Part shown: piece by piece, positions 1-6,899 of the stretch
Layout: each line of letters opens with the position of its first letter
Numbering within the stretch: the stretch's first letter is position 1
Assembly (NCBI GenBank): GCA_030600625.1
Contig: JAUVLS010000037.1
Location: forward strand, 1-8,744
Direction: 5' to 3'
Source of the DNA: Bacteroidales bacterium
Lineage (GTDB): Bacteria > Bacteroidota > Bacteroidia > Bacteroidales > UBA12077
Length of the DNA: 8,744 nucleotides
Program-made: the position numbers and the translations under genes
Notes under the pieces: generated by a model
The model's database searches: none
Seen by the model: the letters and a program-made list of their open reading frames with translations, nothing else
What the model was told of the DNA's origin: nothing

Positions 1-1281
1 ATTAAAAAAGATGGTAAGAAAATTCATATCGAAACAACAGGAAGAAACTTACTTAATGATCCTGCCATAAATGGTATTATATTAAATTCTCAGGATATAA
101 CAGAAAGGAAAAGAGCTGAGAAAGAAGAGAGAATGAAAAGTAAAATGCAATCTCTTTCTGAAAACAGTCCCGACTTAATACTTCGAATGAATACTAAAGG
201 CCAGTTCTTTTACGCAAATCCAATGGTTGACGATTATATCGGTGTTAAATCAAAAGATATAATAAATGGAAGAATTGATGAATTAAATATTGAACCATCA
301 TTAGTTGAATTCTTTAAAGATTCTATAAAACAAATCAGGAAAACCAACCAGAAATTAAACCAGGAAATAGCCATGTCCACGGCTAACCTTGGTGAAAGAA
401 TCATGAATTACAATGCGATCCCCGAATTTAATGAAAATGAACTTGAAACTGTTTTGTTTGTAGGTCACGATATAACGGAGGCAAAACAAATAGAGCTTGA
501 AATAAAAGACAAAAACAAGAAAATTAATGAGAGCATAAATTATGCTCAGCGTATTCAGTCTTCAATACTTCCAAGTACAGCAATTATTCAGGAGTATATA
601 CCCAAATCATTCATTTTTTATCTCCCTCGCGATGTTGTAAGTGGTGATTTTCCCTGGTTCTTTAAAAAAGATGATGTCTTATACATTTCTGCTGTTGATT
701 GTACCGGACATGGCGTACCTGGAGCACTTTTATCATTTATTGGATATTTCCTACTTAACAATATAGTTGATCACGATGTAAATTATTCAGCAGGTCAAAT
801 ACTGGATAAGTTGCATTTTGGTGTTAGAAGCACATTAAAACAGGACAGGATTGATGCTGACGCACGTGATGGGATGGATATCGCTTTTTGTAGAATAAAT
901 CTTAAAAAGAAAGAATTGCAATATTCAGGAGCACACCGGCCACTTTATCTATTGCGTAATGGAGAGTTGTTAGAATATAAAGGAAACAGAAAAGCAATTG
1001 GGGGTATTCCTCACAGAAAAAAGGCTGAAAAAGATTTTGTAAATTATGCCATTGAAATAATTAAAGGAGATAAAATATTTATTTTCTCAGACGGAATGCC
1101 TGATCAAGTGGGTGGTGCCGAAGGAAGAAAATATTCTCCTCAACGTATCCGATCTATTATTGTTGAAAACAAAGATCTTGACATGCAACAATATGCAAGT
1201 TTATTTTCAACAGATTTTAAAAAATGGAAAGGAAAGAGCAAACAGATTGATGATGTGTTATTAATTGGAATAGAATTTTAA
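1..1281 (+). CDS. PAS-PAS-SpoIIE/PP2C serine phosphatase, SiaA-like (5' partial)
   Basis: Probable cytoplasmic sensor phosphatase that would remove phosphate from the SiaC-like protein two genes downstream. The frame is open from base 1, and codons before the ATG at 133 encode the end of a PAS domain (DGKKIHIETTGR, then SQDITERKRAE), so 133 is internal and the true start lies left of the window. A second PAS domain spans about 150-480 and ends in GHDITEAK. A helical linker (about 480-570) leads into the SpoIIE/PP2C catalytic domain. Metal-binding motifs are visible: SGDF at 640-651, VDCTGHG with Asp at 697-699, SDG with Asp at 1090-1092, and the terminal IDDVLLIG with Asp pair at 1249-1254. 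The first motif reads SGDFPW where relatives mostly have SGDFYW; the Asp is kept, so activity is expected. No membrane segment is visible in the part present. Linkage to siaB/siaC-like genes supports the SiaA-like role; the family call is firm, the substrate is inferred. Confidence 0.9.
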   Translation: MKKDGKKIHIETTGRNLLNDPAINGIILNSQDITERKRAEKEERMKSKMQSLSENSPDLILRMNTKGQFFYANPMVDDYIGVKSKDIINGRIDELNIEPSLVEFFKDSIKQIRKTNQKLNQEIAMSTANLGERIMNYNAIPEFNENELETVLFVGHDITEAKQIELEIKDKNKKINESINYAQRIQSSILPSTAIIQEYIPKSFIFYLPRDVVSGDFPWFFKKDDVLYISAVDCTGHGVPGALLSFIGYFLLNNIVDHDVNYSAGQILDKLHFGVRSTLKQDRIDADARDGMDIAFCRINLKKKELQYSGAHRPLYLLRNGELLEYKGNRKAIGGIPHRKKAEKDFVNYAIEIIKGDKIFIFSDGMPDQVGGAEGRKYSPQRIRSIIVENKDLDMQQYASLFSTDFKKWKGKSKQIDDVLLIGIEF

Positions 1282-1318
1282 TTTTTTATTATTTTAATAA
1301 ATATTAATTTTACAGCTT

Positions 1319-1894
1319 ATGGATAAAAGTAATGTAAAAGGCTTTCTGGAATTTGTATATGATTTTTATCGTTCTATGAAAGCTCACGAAATTACTTTGG
1401 TATACGAAGGTGAAATTACTCACCAAATTACCAAAGCGTTTACTTCTCTAACAGAATCAAACATGGCCAAACAGTCAGAAGCGAATTCAGTTCAGAAGAA
1501 GGTGTTCCATGTTATGGTTGAATGCTTGCAAAACATTAGTAAGCATGCAGATTCTTTCGGATCTGATGACTTTATTTTTGCGGGCCGAGGCATATTTATG
1601 GTAAGTAAAGGAAAAAATGATTATCATGTTACTACTGGTAATGTTATCGAAAACGATAAAATCGAAGAGCTTACCGAGATGCTAAACCATATTAACGACT
1701 TAGACAAAGAAGGTCTGAAGGAACTTTACAAAAGCCAGATGAAAGAAGGAAGACTTTCTGAAAAAGGTGGTGCAGGGCTTGGATTTATTGATATTGCTCG
1801 TAAAACAGGTAAGCAGCTCGATTTTCACTTTTTACCAATAGATGAAGGAAGTTCGTTTTTTCTATTAACATCTTCAATTGCTAGAAACTTATAA
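1319..1894 (+). CDS. SiaB-family protein kinase (HATPase fold, DUF6272-like)
   Basis: Predicted soluble 191-residue protein kinase of the SiaB family, expected to phosphorylate the SiaC-like protein encoded 11 bases downstream. The GHKL/HATPase ATP-binding signature is visible: an N-box helix VMVECLQNISKHA (residues 65-77) with Glu68 and Asn72, and a glycine-rich lid EKGGAGLGFIDIARKTG (148-164). No histidine-kinase dimerisation helix, membrane segment or receiver domain is present, which fits anti-sigma-factor-like Ser/Thr kinases rather than two-component kinases. The ATG at 1319 lies 37 bases after the phosphatase stop in an A/T-rich gap without a clear promoter, so co-transcription with the phosphatase is likely. 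In Pseudomonas aeruginosa SiaB phosphorylates SiaC and SiaA reverses this; that pairing is carried over here from family and gene order, not shown by the sequence. Confidence 0.85.
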   Translation: MDKSNVKGFLEFVYDFYRSMKAHEITLVYEGEITHQITKAFTSLTESNMAKQSEANSVQKKVFHVMVECLQNISKHADSFGSDDFIFAGRGIFMVSKGKNDYHVTTGNVIENDKIEELTEMLNHINDLDKEGLKELYKSQMKEGRLSEKGGAGLGFIDIARKTGKQLDFHFLPIDEGSSFFLLTSSIARNL

Positions 1895-1905
1895 AATAAT
1901 AAATC

Positions 1906-2286
1906 ATGGAAGTAATAAAGCTCAAAGGAACTGACGATACTCCAACCATTATTCTTGATAAAGAAAATGGTATTTTTGAAATTTCAGGCAGATCACTTCC
2001 TGAAGACGTAACAACATTCTTCGAGCCTGTGCTGAACTGGCTTGATGATTACCAGGAAGAAGCAAATGATCTGACAGTATTTGCATTTAAACTTGTTTAC
2101 TTCAACACGGCATCTTCAAAATTAATTCTTGACATTTTGATGAAACTTGAAGAAATGCACGAGAATGGTAAAGAAGTTTTAATTAAATGGTTCTTCCCCG
2201 ATGATGATGAAGATATGGAAGAAGCAGGTGAAGAATATGCTGATATTGTAGATATACCATTTGAACAGGTAAGTTATACAATGTAA
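1906..2286 (+). CDS. SiaC-family regulatory phosphoprotein (DUF1987)
   Basis: Small acidic 126-residue cytoplasmic protein of the SiaC/DUF1987 family, the likely shared substrate of the kinase and phosphatase encoded just upstream. The N-terminal TPTIILDKENGIFEISGRS strand pair, the FFEPVLNWLDDY helix (residues 38-49) and the KLVYFNTASSKLILDIL core (62-78) are typical of the family. The Thr in FNTASS is residue 68 (codon 2107-2109), the same number as the Thr phosphorylated in Pseudomonas aeruginosa SiaC. The C-terminal part is strongly acidic (DDDEDMEEAGEEYAD). The fold is STAS/anti-anti-sigma-like. In Pseudomonas the unphosphorylated form binds and activates the diguanylate cyclase SiaD; no such gene is present here and the next gene is an ABC transporter. 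The gene starts 11 bases after the kinase stop, which indicates translational or transcriptional coupling. Confidence 0.88.
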   Translation: MEVIKLKGTDDTPTIILDKENGIFEISGRSLPEDVTTFFEPVLNWLDDYQEEANDLTVFAFKLVYFNTASSKLILDILMKLEEMHENGKEVLIKWFFPDDDEDMEEAGEEYADIVDIPFEQVSYTM

Positions 2287-2335
2287 TTACTTATTTATTA
2301 TTATTTTTCTTTGTATCATTTTTTAACTTAAAATT

Positions 2336-5300
2336 ATGAGTGAAGAGATTTTAAAAGCCCTTATGCAATTGTTTGCTATTATAGCAAAACAAGACGAAGG
2401 AGTAGAATCCAGCGAAAGGGAATTTGTAAAGAATTTCTTAACTCAGCAATTAAATGATGAAGTAGTACCTGAATACATGGCTCTTTTCGACGAAAAAGCT
2501 GGTGTTACAGGAGAAAAAACTGAAAAAAATGACAAAGTAAAACTTACATCAGTAAAGGATTCTGTTAGAATTTTAGGGATTTGTAAAAAGATTAACAAAA
2601 CTTTAACACAAAAACAAAAAGTTATTGTTCTTGTTAGAATTTTTGAGTTAGTAAATGCCGACAGAAAGTTCTCAGAACAACGAATGGCAATCATTCATAC
2701 CGTATCTGAAGTATTTAAATTTACCAGAGACGAATTTCGAAGTATTGAAAGTTTCGTAATTCATACCGAAGTTTCCGAAATAGATAACCAGAGTACTCTT
2801 ATCATTAACGATAAAGAAAATCAGTGCAAAGAAGCCAAACACGTTAAAGTTGAAGCTCTGGATGGCAACATTCTTATCCTTCAGATTAAAAGCGTTGAGC
2901 TCTATTTTATGCGCTATAATGGTAATGAGGATATTTTCTTAAACGGACTACCTGTAAATAATAAACGAATTTACCTTTTTGCCAGCGGAGGAACAATTAA
3001 ACTACCAAAGGGTAAACCAATTTACTACAGTGATATTGCTGCTCATTTCCTTGCTGACAGTACAGCTACAAAAATTTCTTACATAGCAAGAGATATTAAT
3101 TTTGTTTTTCCAAATGGAGGTATTGGGTTAAGAAATATAAGTTTTTCTGAAGATCAAGGTAAATTAATTGGCTTGATGGGTGCCAGTGGTGCGGGAAAAA
3201 CAACCTTGCTTAATGTACTTACCGGTCTGAATGAACCTACTTCCGGCGAGATTCTGATCAACGGAATAAATCTTCATGAAGAAAAAGAAAAACTCGAAGG
3301 TGTTATAGGCTATATTCCGCAGGATGATTTGTTAATTGAAGAACTAACTGTTTTTCAAAATCTTTATTATAATGCCAAATTATGTTTCAACGATAAAACA
3401 GAAGAAGAAATCGTTGAACTGGTACATAAAACCCTGACAAGTTTAGGCTTATTTGATCGTAAAGATCTTAAAGTAGGTTCTCCAATGAATAAAATGATTA
3501 GCGGAGGACAACGAAAAAGACTAAATATTGCTTTGGAGCTTATCAGAGAACCATCTATCCTTTTAGTTGATGAACCTACTTCGGGACTTTCTTCCAGAGA
3601 CTCAGAAAATGTTATGGACTTGCTTAGAGAGCTAGCCCTTAAAGGAAAACTTATTTTTGTTGTAATCCATCAACCTTCATCAGACATATATAAAAAGTTT
3701 GATAATATGATGATTCTGGATACAGGTGGTTATATGATTTATTATGGCAACCCTGTTGAAGGAGTTATGTATTTTAAAAAGCTCGATGCACAAATCAATA
3801 GCGATGTTGGCGAATGTCCTACCTGTGGTAATGTTAATCCCGAACTTATTTTTAATATTATCGAGGCCAAAGTAGTTGATGAATATGGAAAATATACCAT
3901 AAAAAGAAAAATCTCACCTCAAAAGTGGGAAGAAAACTTTACTGAAAATATTAAGCTTGAAGAAACTGAAGTTATAACAGAAGCCCCTCCATCTACTTTA
4001 AATATTCCGTCCTGGTTTAAACAACTTGAAATTTATACCATCCGTGATTTCCTTTCGAAAATTAGTAATACTCAATATATTGCACTTAACTTACTCGAAG
4101 CTCCTTTATTAGGATTTCTTCTTTCTTTCATAATACGTTACATTGCCGATCCTAATTCTAATATTTATATATTTAGAGAAAACGAAAATATTCACATTTA
4201 TATATTTATGGCACTCATTGTTTCTTTATTCTTAGGTTTGACAGTTAGTGCCGAAGAAATATTCCGCGACAGGAAAATTTTAAAACGAGAAGCTTTCCTT
4301 AATTTAAGCCGATCAGGCTACCTGGCTTCAAAAATATTCATACTGTTCTCTATATCAGCTATTCAATCTATTCTTTTTGTTTTAGTTGCTAACAATATTT
4401 TAGGATTAAGAGCAATGACTTTTGAGTTTTGGTTTGCTCTTTTTACAACTGCTGCTTTTGCTAATATGTTAGGCTTAAATATTTCAGCATCATTTAATTC
4501 TGCGGTTACAATATATATCATCATCCCGCTTTTAATGATTCCGATGATGACATTAAGTGGAGCAATGTTCCCCTTTGATAAAATGAACAGAATAGTTGGA
4601 GGCATTAATAAAGTACCACTTATCGCTGAATTTATGCCAACAAAATGGTCTTTTGAAGCTTTAATGGTAAATCAGTTTAAAAATAATAAATTCGAAAAAA
4701 ACTTTTATGAAATTGAAAAACGTGAAAGTAATGCCGATTTCAAACAAGTTTATTATATTCCTGAATTAGAAAAGCGATTTACATATATTGAAGATAACTG
4801 GTATAAATTTGATAATGATAAAGAAGTAAAAGAAACAATAACCGAATATTTAAGATTACTTAAAACAGAACTCTCAAAAGAAGAAATCAGAACTGGAATT
4901 CCTTTAGAGGGTGGACATCAGCTAGATACAGCAGGGTTAAACGAGATTGTTTTAGGTAAAACTTCAGAGTTTATTGATAAGATTTACTCTTATTATGGAA
5001 CAATTTTTCAGAAAGCTAATAATGAAAAAGAAAATAAGATTCGATACCTGCTTAAAACAAGCCCTGAGCTCTATCGAATGAAACGTGCTGCTTTTCATAA
5101 TGAAGGTGTTGAAGATCAAGTTAAGAAAATTTTTGAAAAAAATAAGATTATACAATATAAGGATGAATTAATTCAGCAAGTTGATCCAATTTACCGAGAT
5201 CCGGATATTGAAGGATTCTTTAATTTTAGATCTCATTTTTTCGCTCCGAGAAAATATTTTGCCGGTCAATACTATAATACATACTGGTTTAATATGATTT

Positions 5301-5413
5301 TTATTTGGGTAATGTCCGCATTTCTATATATAACTTTATATTATAATTTGCTAAAAAAATTAATTGATCTGCCAGAAAAAATTAAGTTTAAAAATAAAAT
5401 TTCAAGATATTGA
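2336..5413 (+). CDS. TerB-like / ABCG-type ABC transporter fusion (ATPase plus ABC-2 permease)
   Basis: Inner-membrane ABC half transporter of 1025 residues with extra N-terminal domains; it would act as a dimer and is probably an exporter, substrate unknown. Residues 1-145 are helical and acidic and resemble TerB/tellurite-resistance-like domains. Residues about 165-240 form a beta-rich segment with an FHA-like IFLNGLPV turn but without the usual GR and SxxH residues. The ATPase (about 246-470) has Walker A GASGAGKTT (282-290), Q-loop Gln329, signature ISGGQRKR (388-395), Walker B ILLVDEP with Asp412/Glu413, and switch His445. A CPTCGN pair (Cys494, Cys497) follows. Membrane segments are near 585-602, 620-640, 662-690, 697-717, 724-747 and 982-1004, the ATPase-first order of ABCG proteins. 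A charged stretch of about 230 residues lies between the last two and should be extracytoplasmic. It starts 49 bases after the SiaC-like gene, so shared transcription is plausible. Confidence 0.87.
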   Translation: MSEEILKALMQLFAIIAKQDEGVESSEREFVKNFLTQQLNDEVVPEYMALFDEKAGVTGEKTEKNDKVKLTSVKDSVRILGICKKINKTLTQKQKVIVLVRIFELVNADRKFSEQRMAIIHTVSEVFKFTRDEFRSIESFVIHTEVSEIDNQSTLIINDKENQCKEAKHVKVEALDGNILILQIKSVELYFMRYNGNEDIFLNGLPVNNKRIYLFASGGTIKLPKGKPIYYSDIAAHFLADSTATKISYIARDINFVFPNGGIGLRNISFSEDQGKLIGLMGASGAGKTTLLNVLTGLNEPTSGEILINGINLHEEKEKLEGVIGYIPQDDLLIEELTVFQNLYYNAKLCFNDKTEEEIVELVHKTLTSLGLFDRKDLKVGSPMNKMISGGQRKRLNIALELIREPSILLVDEPTSGLSSRDSENVMDLLRELALKGKLIFVVIHQPSSDIYKKFDNMMILDTGGYMIYYGNPVEGVMYFKKLDAQINSDVGECPTCGNVNPELIFNIIEAKVVDEYGKYTIKRKISPQKWEENFTENIKLEETEVITEAPPSTLNIPSWFKQLEIYTIRDFLSKISNTQYIALNLLEAPLLGFLLSFIIRYIADPNSNIYIFRENENIHIYIFMALIVSLFLGLTVSAEEIFRDRKILKREAFLNLSRSGYLASKIFILFSISAIQSILFVLVANNILGLRAMTFEFWFALFTTAAFANMLGLNISASFNSAVTIYIIIPLLMIPMMTLSGAMFPFDKMNRIVGGINKVPLIAEFMPTKWSFEALMVNQFKNNKFEKNFYEIEKRESNADFKQVYYIPELEKRFTYIEDNWYKFDNDKEVKETITEYLRLLKTELSKEEIRTGIPLEGGHQLDTAGLNEIVLGKTSEFIDKIYSYYGTIFQKANNEKENKIRYLLKTSPELYRMKRAAFHNEGVEDQVKKIFEKNKIIQYKDELIQQVDPIYRDPDIEGFFNFRSHFFAPRKYFAGQYYNTYWFNMIFIWVMSAFLYITLYYNLLKKLIDLPEKIKFKNKISRY

Positions 5414-5440
5414 ATATTTTTATATCTTTATACTATGTGT

Positions 5441-5448
5441 TAAATTTG
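5441..5448 (+). promoter_or_regulatory. Candidate Bacteroidota -7 promoter box (TAAATTTG)
   Basis: TAAATTTG matches the Bacteroidota -7 consensus TAnnTTTG and lies 30 bases before the ATG at 5479, which would leave a short leader. No good -33 TTTG element is seen about 19-21 bases upstream, only an A/T-rich run, so the match may be chance in AT-rich DNA. If real, it gives the lipoprotein pair a transcript separate from the transporter cluster. It falls in the 65-base gap that is the longest gene-free stretch here. Confidence 0.4.
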
Positions 5449-5478
5449 CAATATAACTGAAAATCAACACTATTAAAC

Positions 5479-6390
5479 ATGAACAAACGACTGATTTACA
5501 TATTATTACCATTATTAATATTTGCAGCATGCCGTTCAGATAAACAAAAAGATGTGGACTTTTCTAAAGAATTTGAAGTACCTGACTCTGTGATATATGA
5601 TGGAGAACTTGAAATTTCTGAACAAGCAATGGAAGATATTGTTCAAAATATTTCTTCACCTGTGGAAATAGCTGCATTAATAAAAGCTGTTGGTGTACCT
5701 TTTTCTAAAGATTATCTTGCTACAACTGATTTTGTTGATGACTATAATACAAGCTTTGAAAAAGCCATTGGTCTTGGAATTTTTGGTGCTGATCTGGGGT
5801 ATCAGAATATGTATAATAAGACAGGTGGAGTAATTGATTATATCTCTGCTATTAGAACTCTTGCAGACGGAATTCGTGTCGGACAGTTTTTTGATTTTGC
5901 TACCTTAAAACGTTTAGCCACCAATAATCAAAACCTGGATTCGTTAATGTATATATCTGTTCAGAATTTTAACCAGATGGACCGATATTTGCGTGAAAAT
6001 AACAGAAGTAATTTAAGTTCTTTAATTGTTGCCGGTGTTTGGATTGAAAGTATTTACTTATTAGGAGAAGTTATTAAAGAGGCACCAAACGCAGAACTCT
6101 CAGAAAAAATAGGAGAACAAAAAATTATATTAAGTAATTTAATGTTATTGCTAAAAAATTACGAAAGAGATTCAGCGATTAAAGAGCTTATTGATGATTT
6201 ATCTGAAATCCAGGAAATTTATAGAGAGGTTACTATTACGTATGAAAAAGGAGAGCCCGAAGCAATAGAACAAGATGGAATGTTAATTATCATACAAAAC
6301 GACAAACAGTATATCGAAATTTCAAACGAAACATTATTTAAAATAATAGATAAAACTGTTGAAGTTCGCAATAAAATAATACAGTTGTAA
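5479..6390 (+). CDS. Predicted lipoprotein, mostly helical, function unknown
   Basis: Unrecognised 303-residue envelope protein. The N-terminus MNKRLIYILLPLLIFAAC is a type II signal peptide: basic residues, a hydrophobic core and lipobox FAAC with Cys18 as the lipidated residue. The mature start RSDKQKD is charged, and whether it acts as a surface-export signal cannot be decided. The rest is predicted mainly helical (for example AIRTLADGIRVGQFFDF and the Glu/Lys-rich C-terminal half), with no membrane segment and no catalytic motif that I recognise. The ATG is the only start that places the lipobox correctly. The gene follows the ABC transporter by 65 bases and precedes the next exported protein by two, so it forms a pair with the latter and could be linked to the transporter. 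That link is inferred from position only. Confidence 0.8.
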   Translation: MNKRLIYILLPLLIFAACRSDKQKDVDFSKEFEVPDSVIYDGELEISEQAMEDIVQNISSPVEIAALIKAVGVPFSKDYLATTDFVDDYNTSFEKAIGLGIFGADLGYQNMYNKTGGVIDYISAIRTLADGIRVGQFFDFATLKRLATNNQNLDSLMYISVQNFNQMDRYLRENNRSNLSSLIVAGVWIESIYLLGEVIKEAPNAELSEKIGEQKIILSNLMLLLKNYERDSAIKELIDDLSEIQEIYREVTITYEKGEPEAIEQDGMLIIIQNDKQYIEISNETLFKIIDKTVEVRNKIIQL

Positions 6391-6392
6391 AT

Positions 6393-6842
6393 ATGAGAAA
6401 CATTTATATAATTTTTGCCTTATTTGCAATCATCTTATTAGGAAATAGTAATAAATTATCTGCCCAGTCTGGTCAGGAATTGGTTGATATTTGTGGAATG
6501 ATAGCCGGTGACGCTACCTATTTAAAAGATTTTCCAATTAAATTAGATGCAGCTAAAACCGGCGAGGAACAACCTAAAGCAAGACACTCTATTGTATTAA
6601 GTAAAAGTACACAATATCGCTTTTCTATTTGCAACTCAAAAGATTATCCCGGCGAAGCAATTATACAATTATACGATAATAATAGATTACTTGGGACAAA
6701 TTATATTGTAGCAACAGGAAAAAGCTATCCTTCTTTCGACTTTAAATGTACTACAACAGGAGTATATCATATTTTTATTTCATTTAAAGAAGGTAAGCAG
6801 GGTTTAGCTGTTACATTATTATCTTTTGTGAAGAGATTATAG
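6393..6842 (+). CDS. Small secreted beta-rich protein (possible PPC-like fold)
   Basis: Unrecognised 149-residue exported protein. A type I signal peptide covers residues 1-24 (hydrophobic IIFALFAIILLG, then LSA before Gln25 as the likely cleavage site). The mature part of about 125 residues alternates short strands with turns. The run of STQYRFSIC, AIIQLYDNNRLLGTNY, FDFKCTTTGVYHIFISF and AVTLLSFV resembles bacterial pre-peptidase C-terminal (PPC)-like beta-sandwich domains, but this is a pattern impression, not a family match. Three cysteines (34, 80, 119) remain after cleavage, so at most one disulfide plus a free Cys. It starts two bases after the lipoprotein stop, indicating translational coupling and probably a shared envelope role. 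The gene ends 23 bases before the palindromic terminator. Confidence 0.75.
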   Translation: MRNIYIIFALFAIILLGNSNKLSAQSGQELVDICGMIAGDATYLKDFPIKLDAAKTGEEQPKARHSIVLSKSTQYRFSICNSKDYPGEAIIQLYDNNRLLGTNYIVATGKSYPSFDFKCTTTGVYHIFISFKEGKQGLAVTLLSFVKRL

Positions 6843-6865
6843 CTAATTTAATTTATTTTAAGATA

Positions 6866-6899
6866 AAATAATAGCTCATTAATTAATGAGCTATTATTT
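6866..6899. terminator. Perfect 34-bp palindrome, probable bidirectional terminator
   Basis: The two halves are exact reverse complements about a centre between 6882 and 6883 (left half AAATAATAGCTCATTAA), giving a stem with an AGCTCAT core flanked by A-runs on one side and T-runs on the other, as expected for a Rho-independent terminator usable from both strands. It lies between convergent genes and covers the stop codon and last four codons of the minus-strand membrane protein. The stem is AT-rich, so its strength is uncertain. Confidence 0.75.

Noticed and set aside
133..135. ATG at 133 as the start of the phosphatase
   Set aside because: The same frame is open to base 1 and encodes the end of another PAS domain (ending SQDITERKRAE), so this Met is internal.
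1282..1318. Possible hairpin or promoter in the A/T-rich gap after the phosphatase
   Set aside because: Only a weak 5-bp AT inverted repeat and no TAnnTTTG box; not distinguishable from background.
2306..2313. TTTCTTTG as a -7 promoter box for the transporter
   Set aside because: The TTTG half matches but the preceding TA is missing; too weak to call.
2443..2694. Minus-strand open frame of 83 codons
   Set aside because: Lies wholly inside the transporter's TerB-like coding region, with no family resemblance; a shadow frame.
4363..4605. Minus-strand open frame of 80 codons
   Set aside because: Antisense to the transporter's membrane segments; its hydrophobic look mirrors the real gene.
4964..5155. 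Minus-strand open frame of 63 codons
   Set aside because: Antisense to the transporter's large loop, Phe/Asn/Ile-rich composition from AT-rich DNA, no initiation context.
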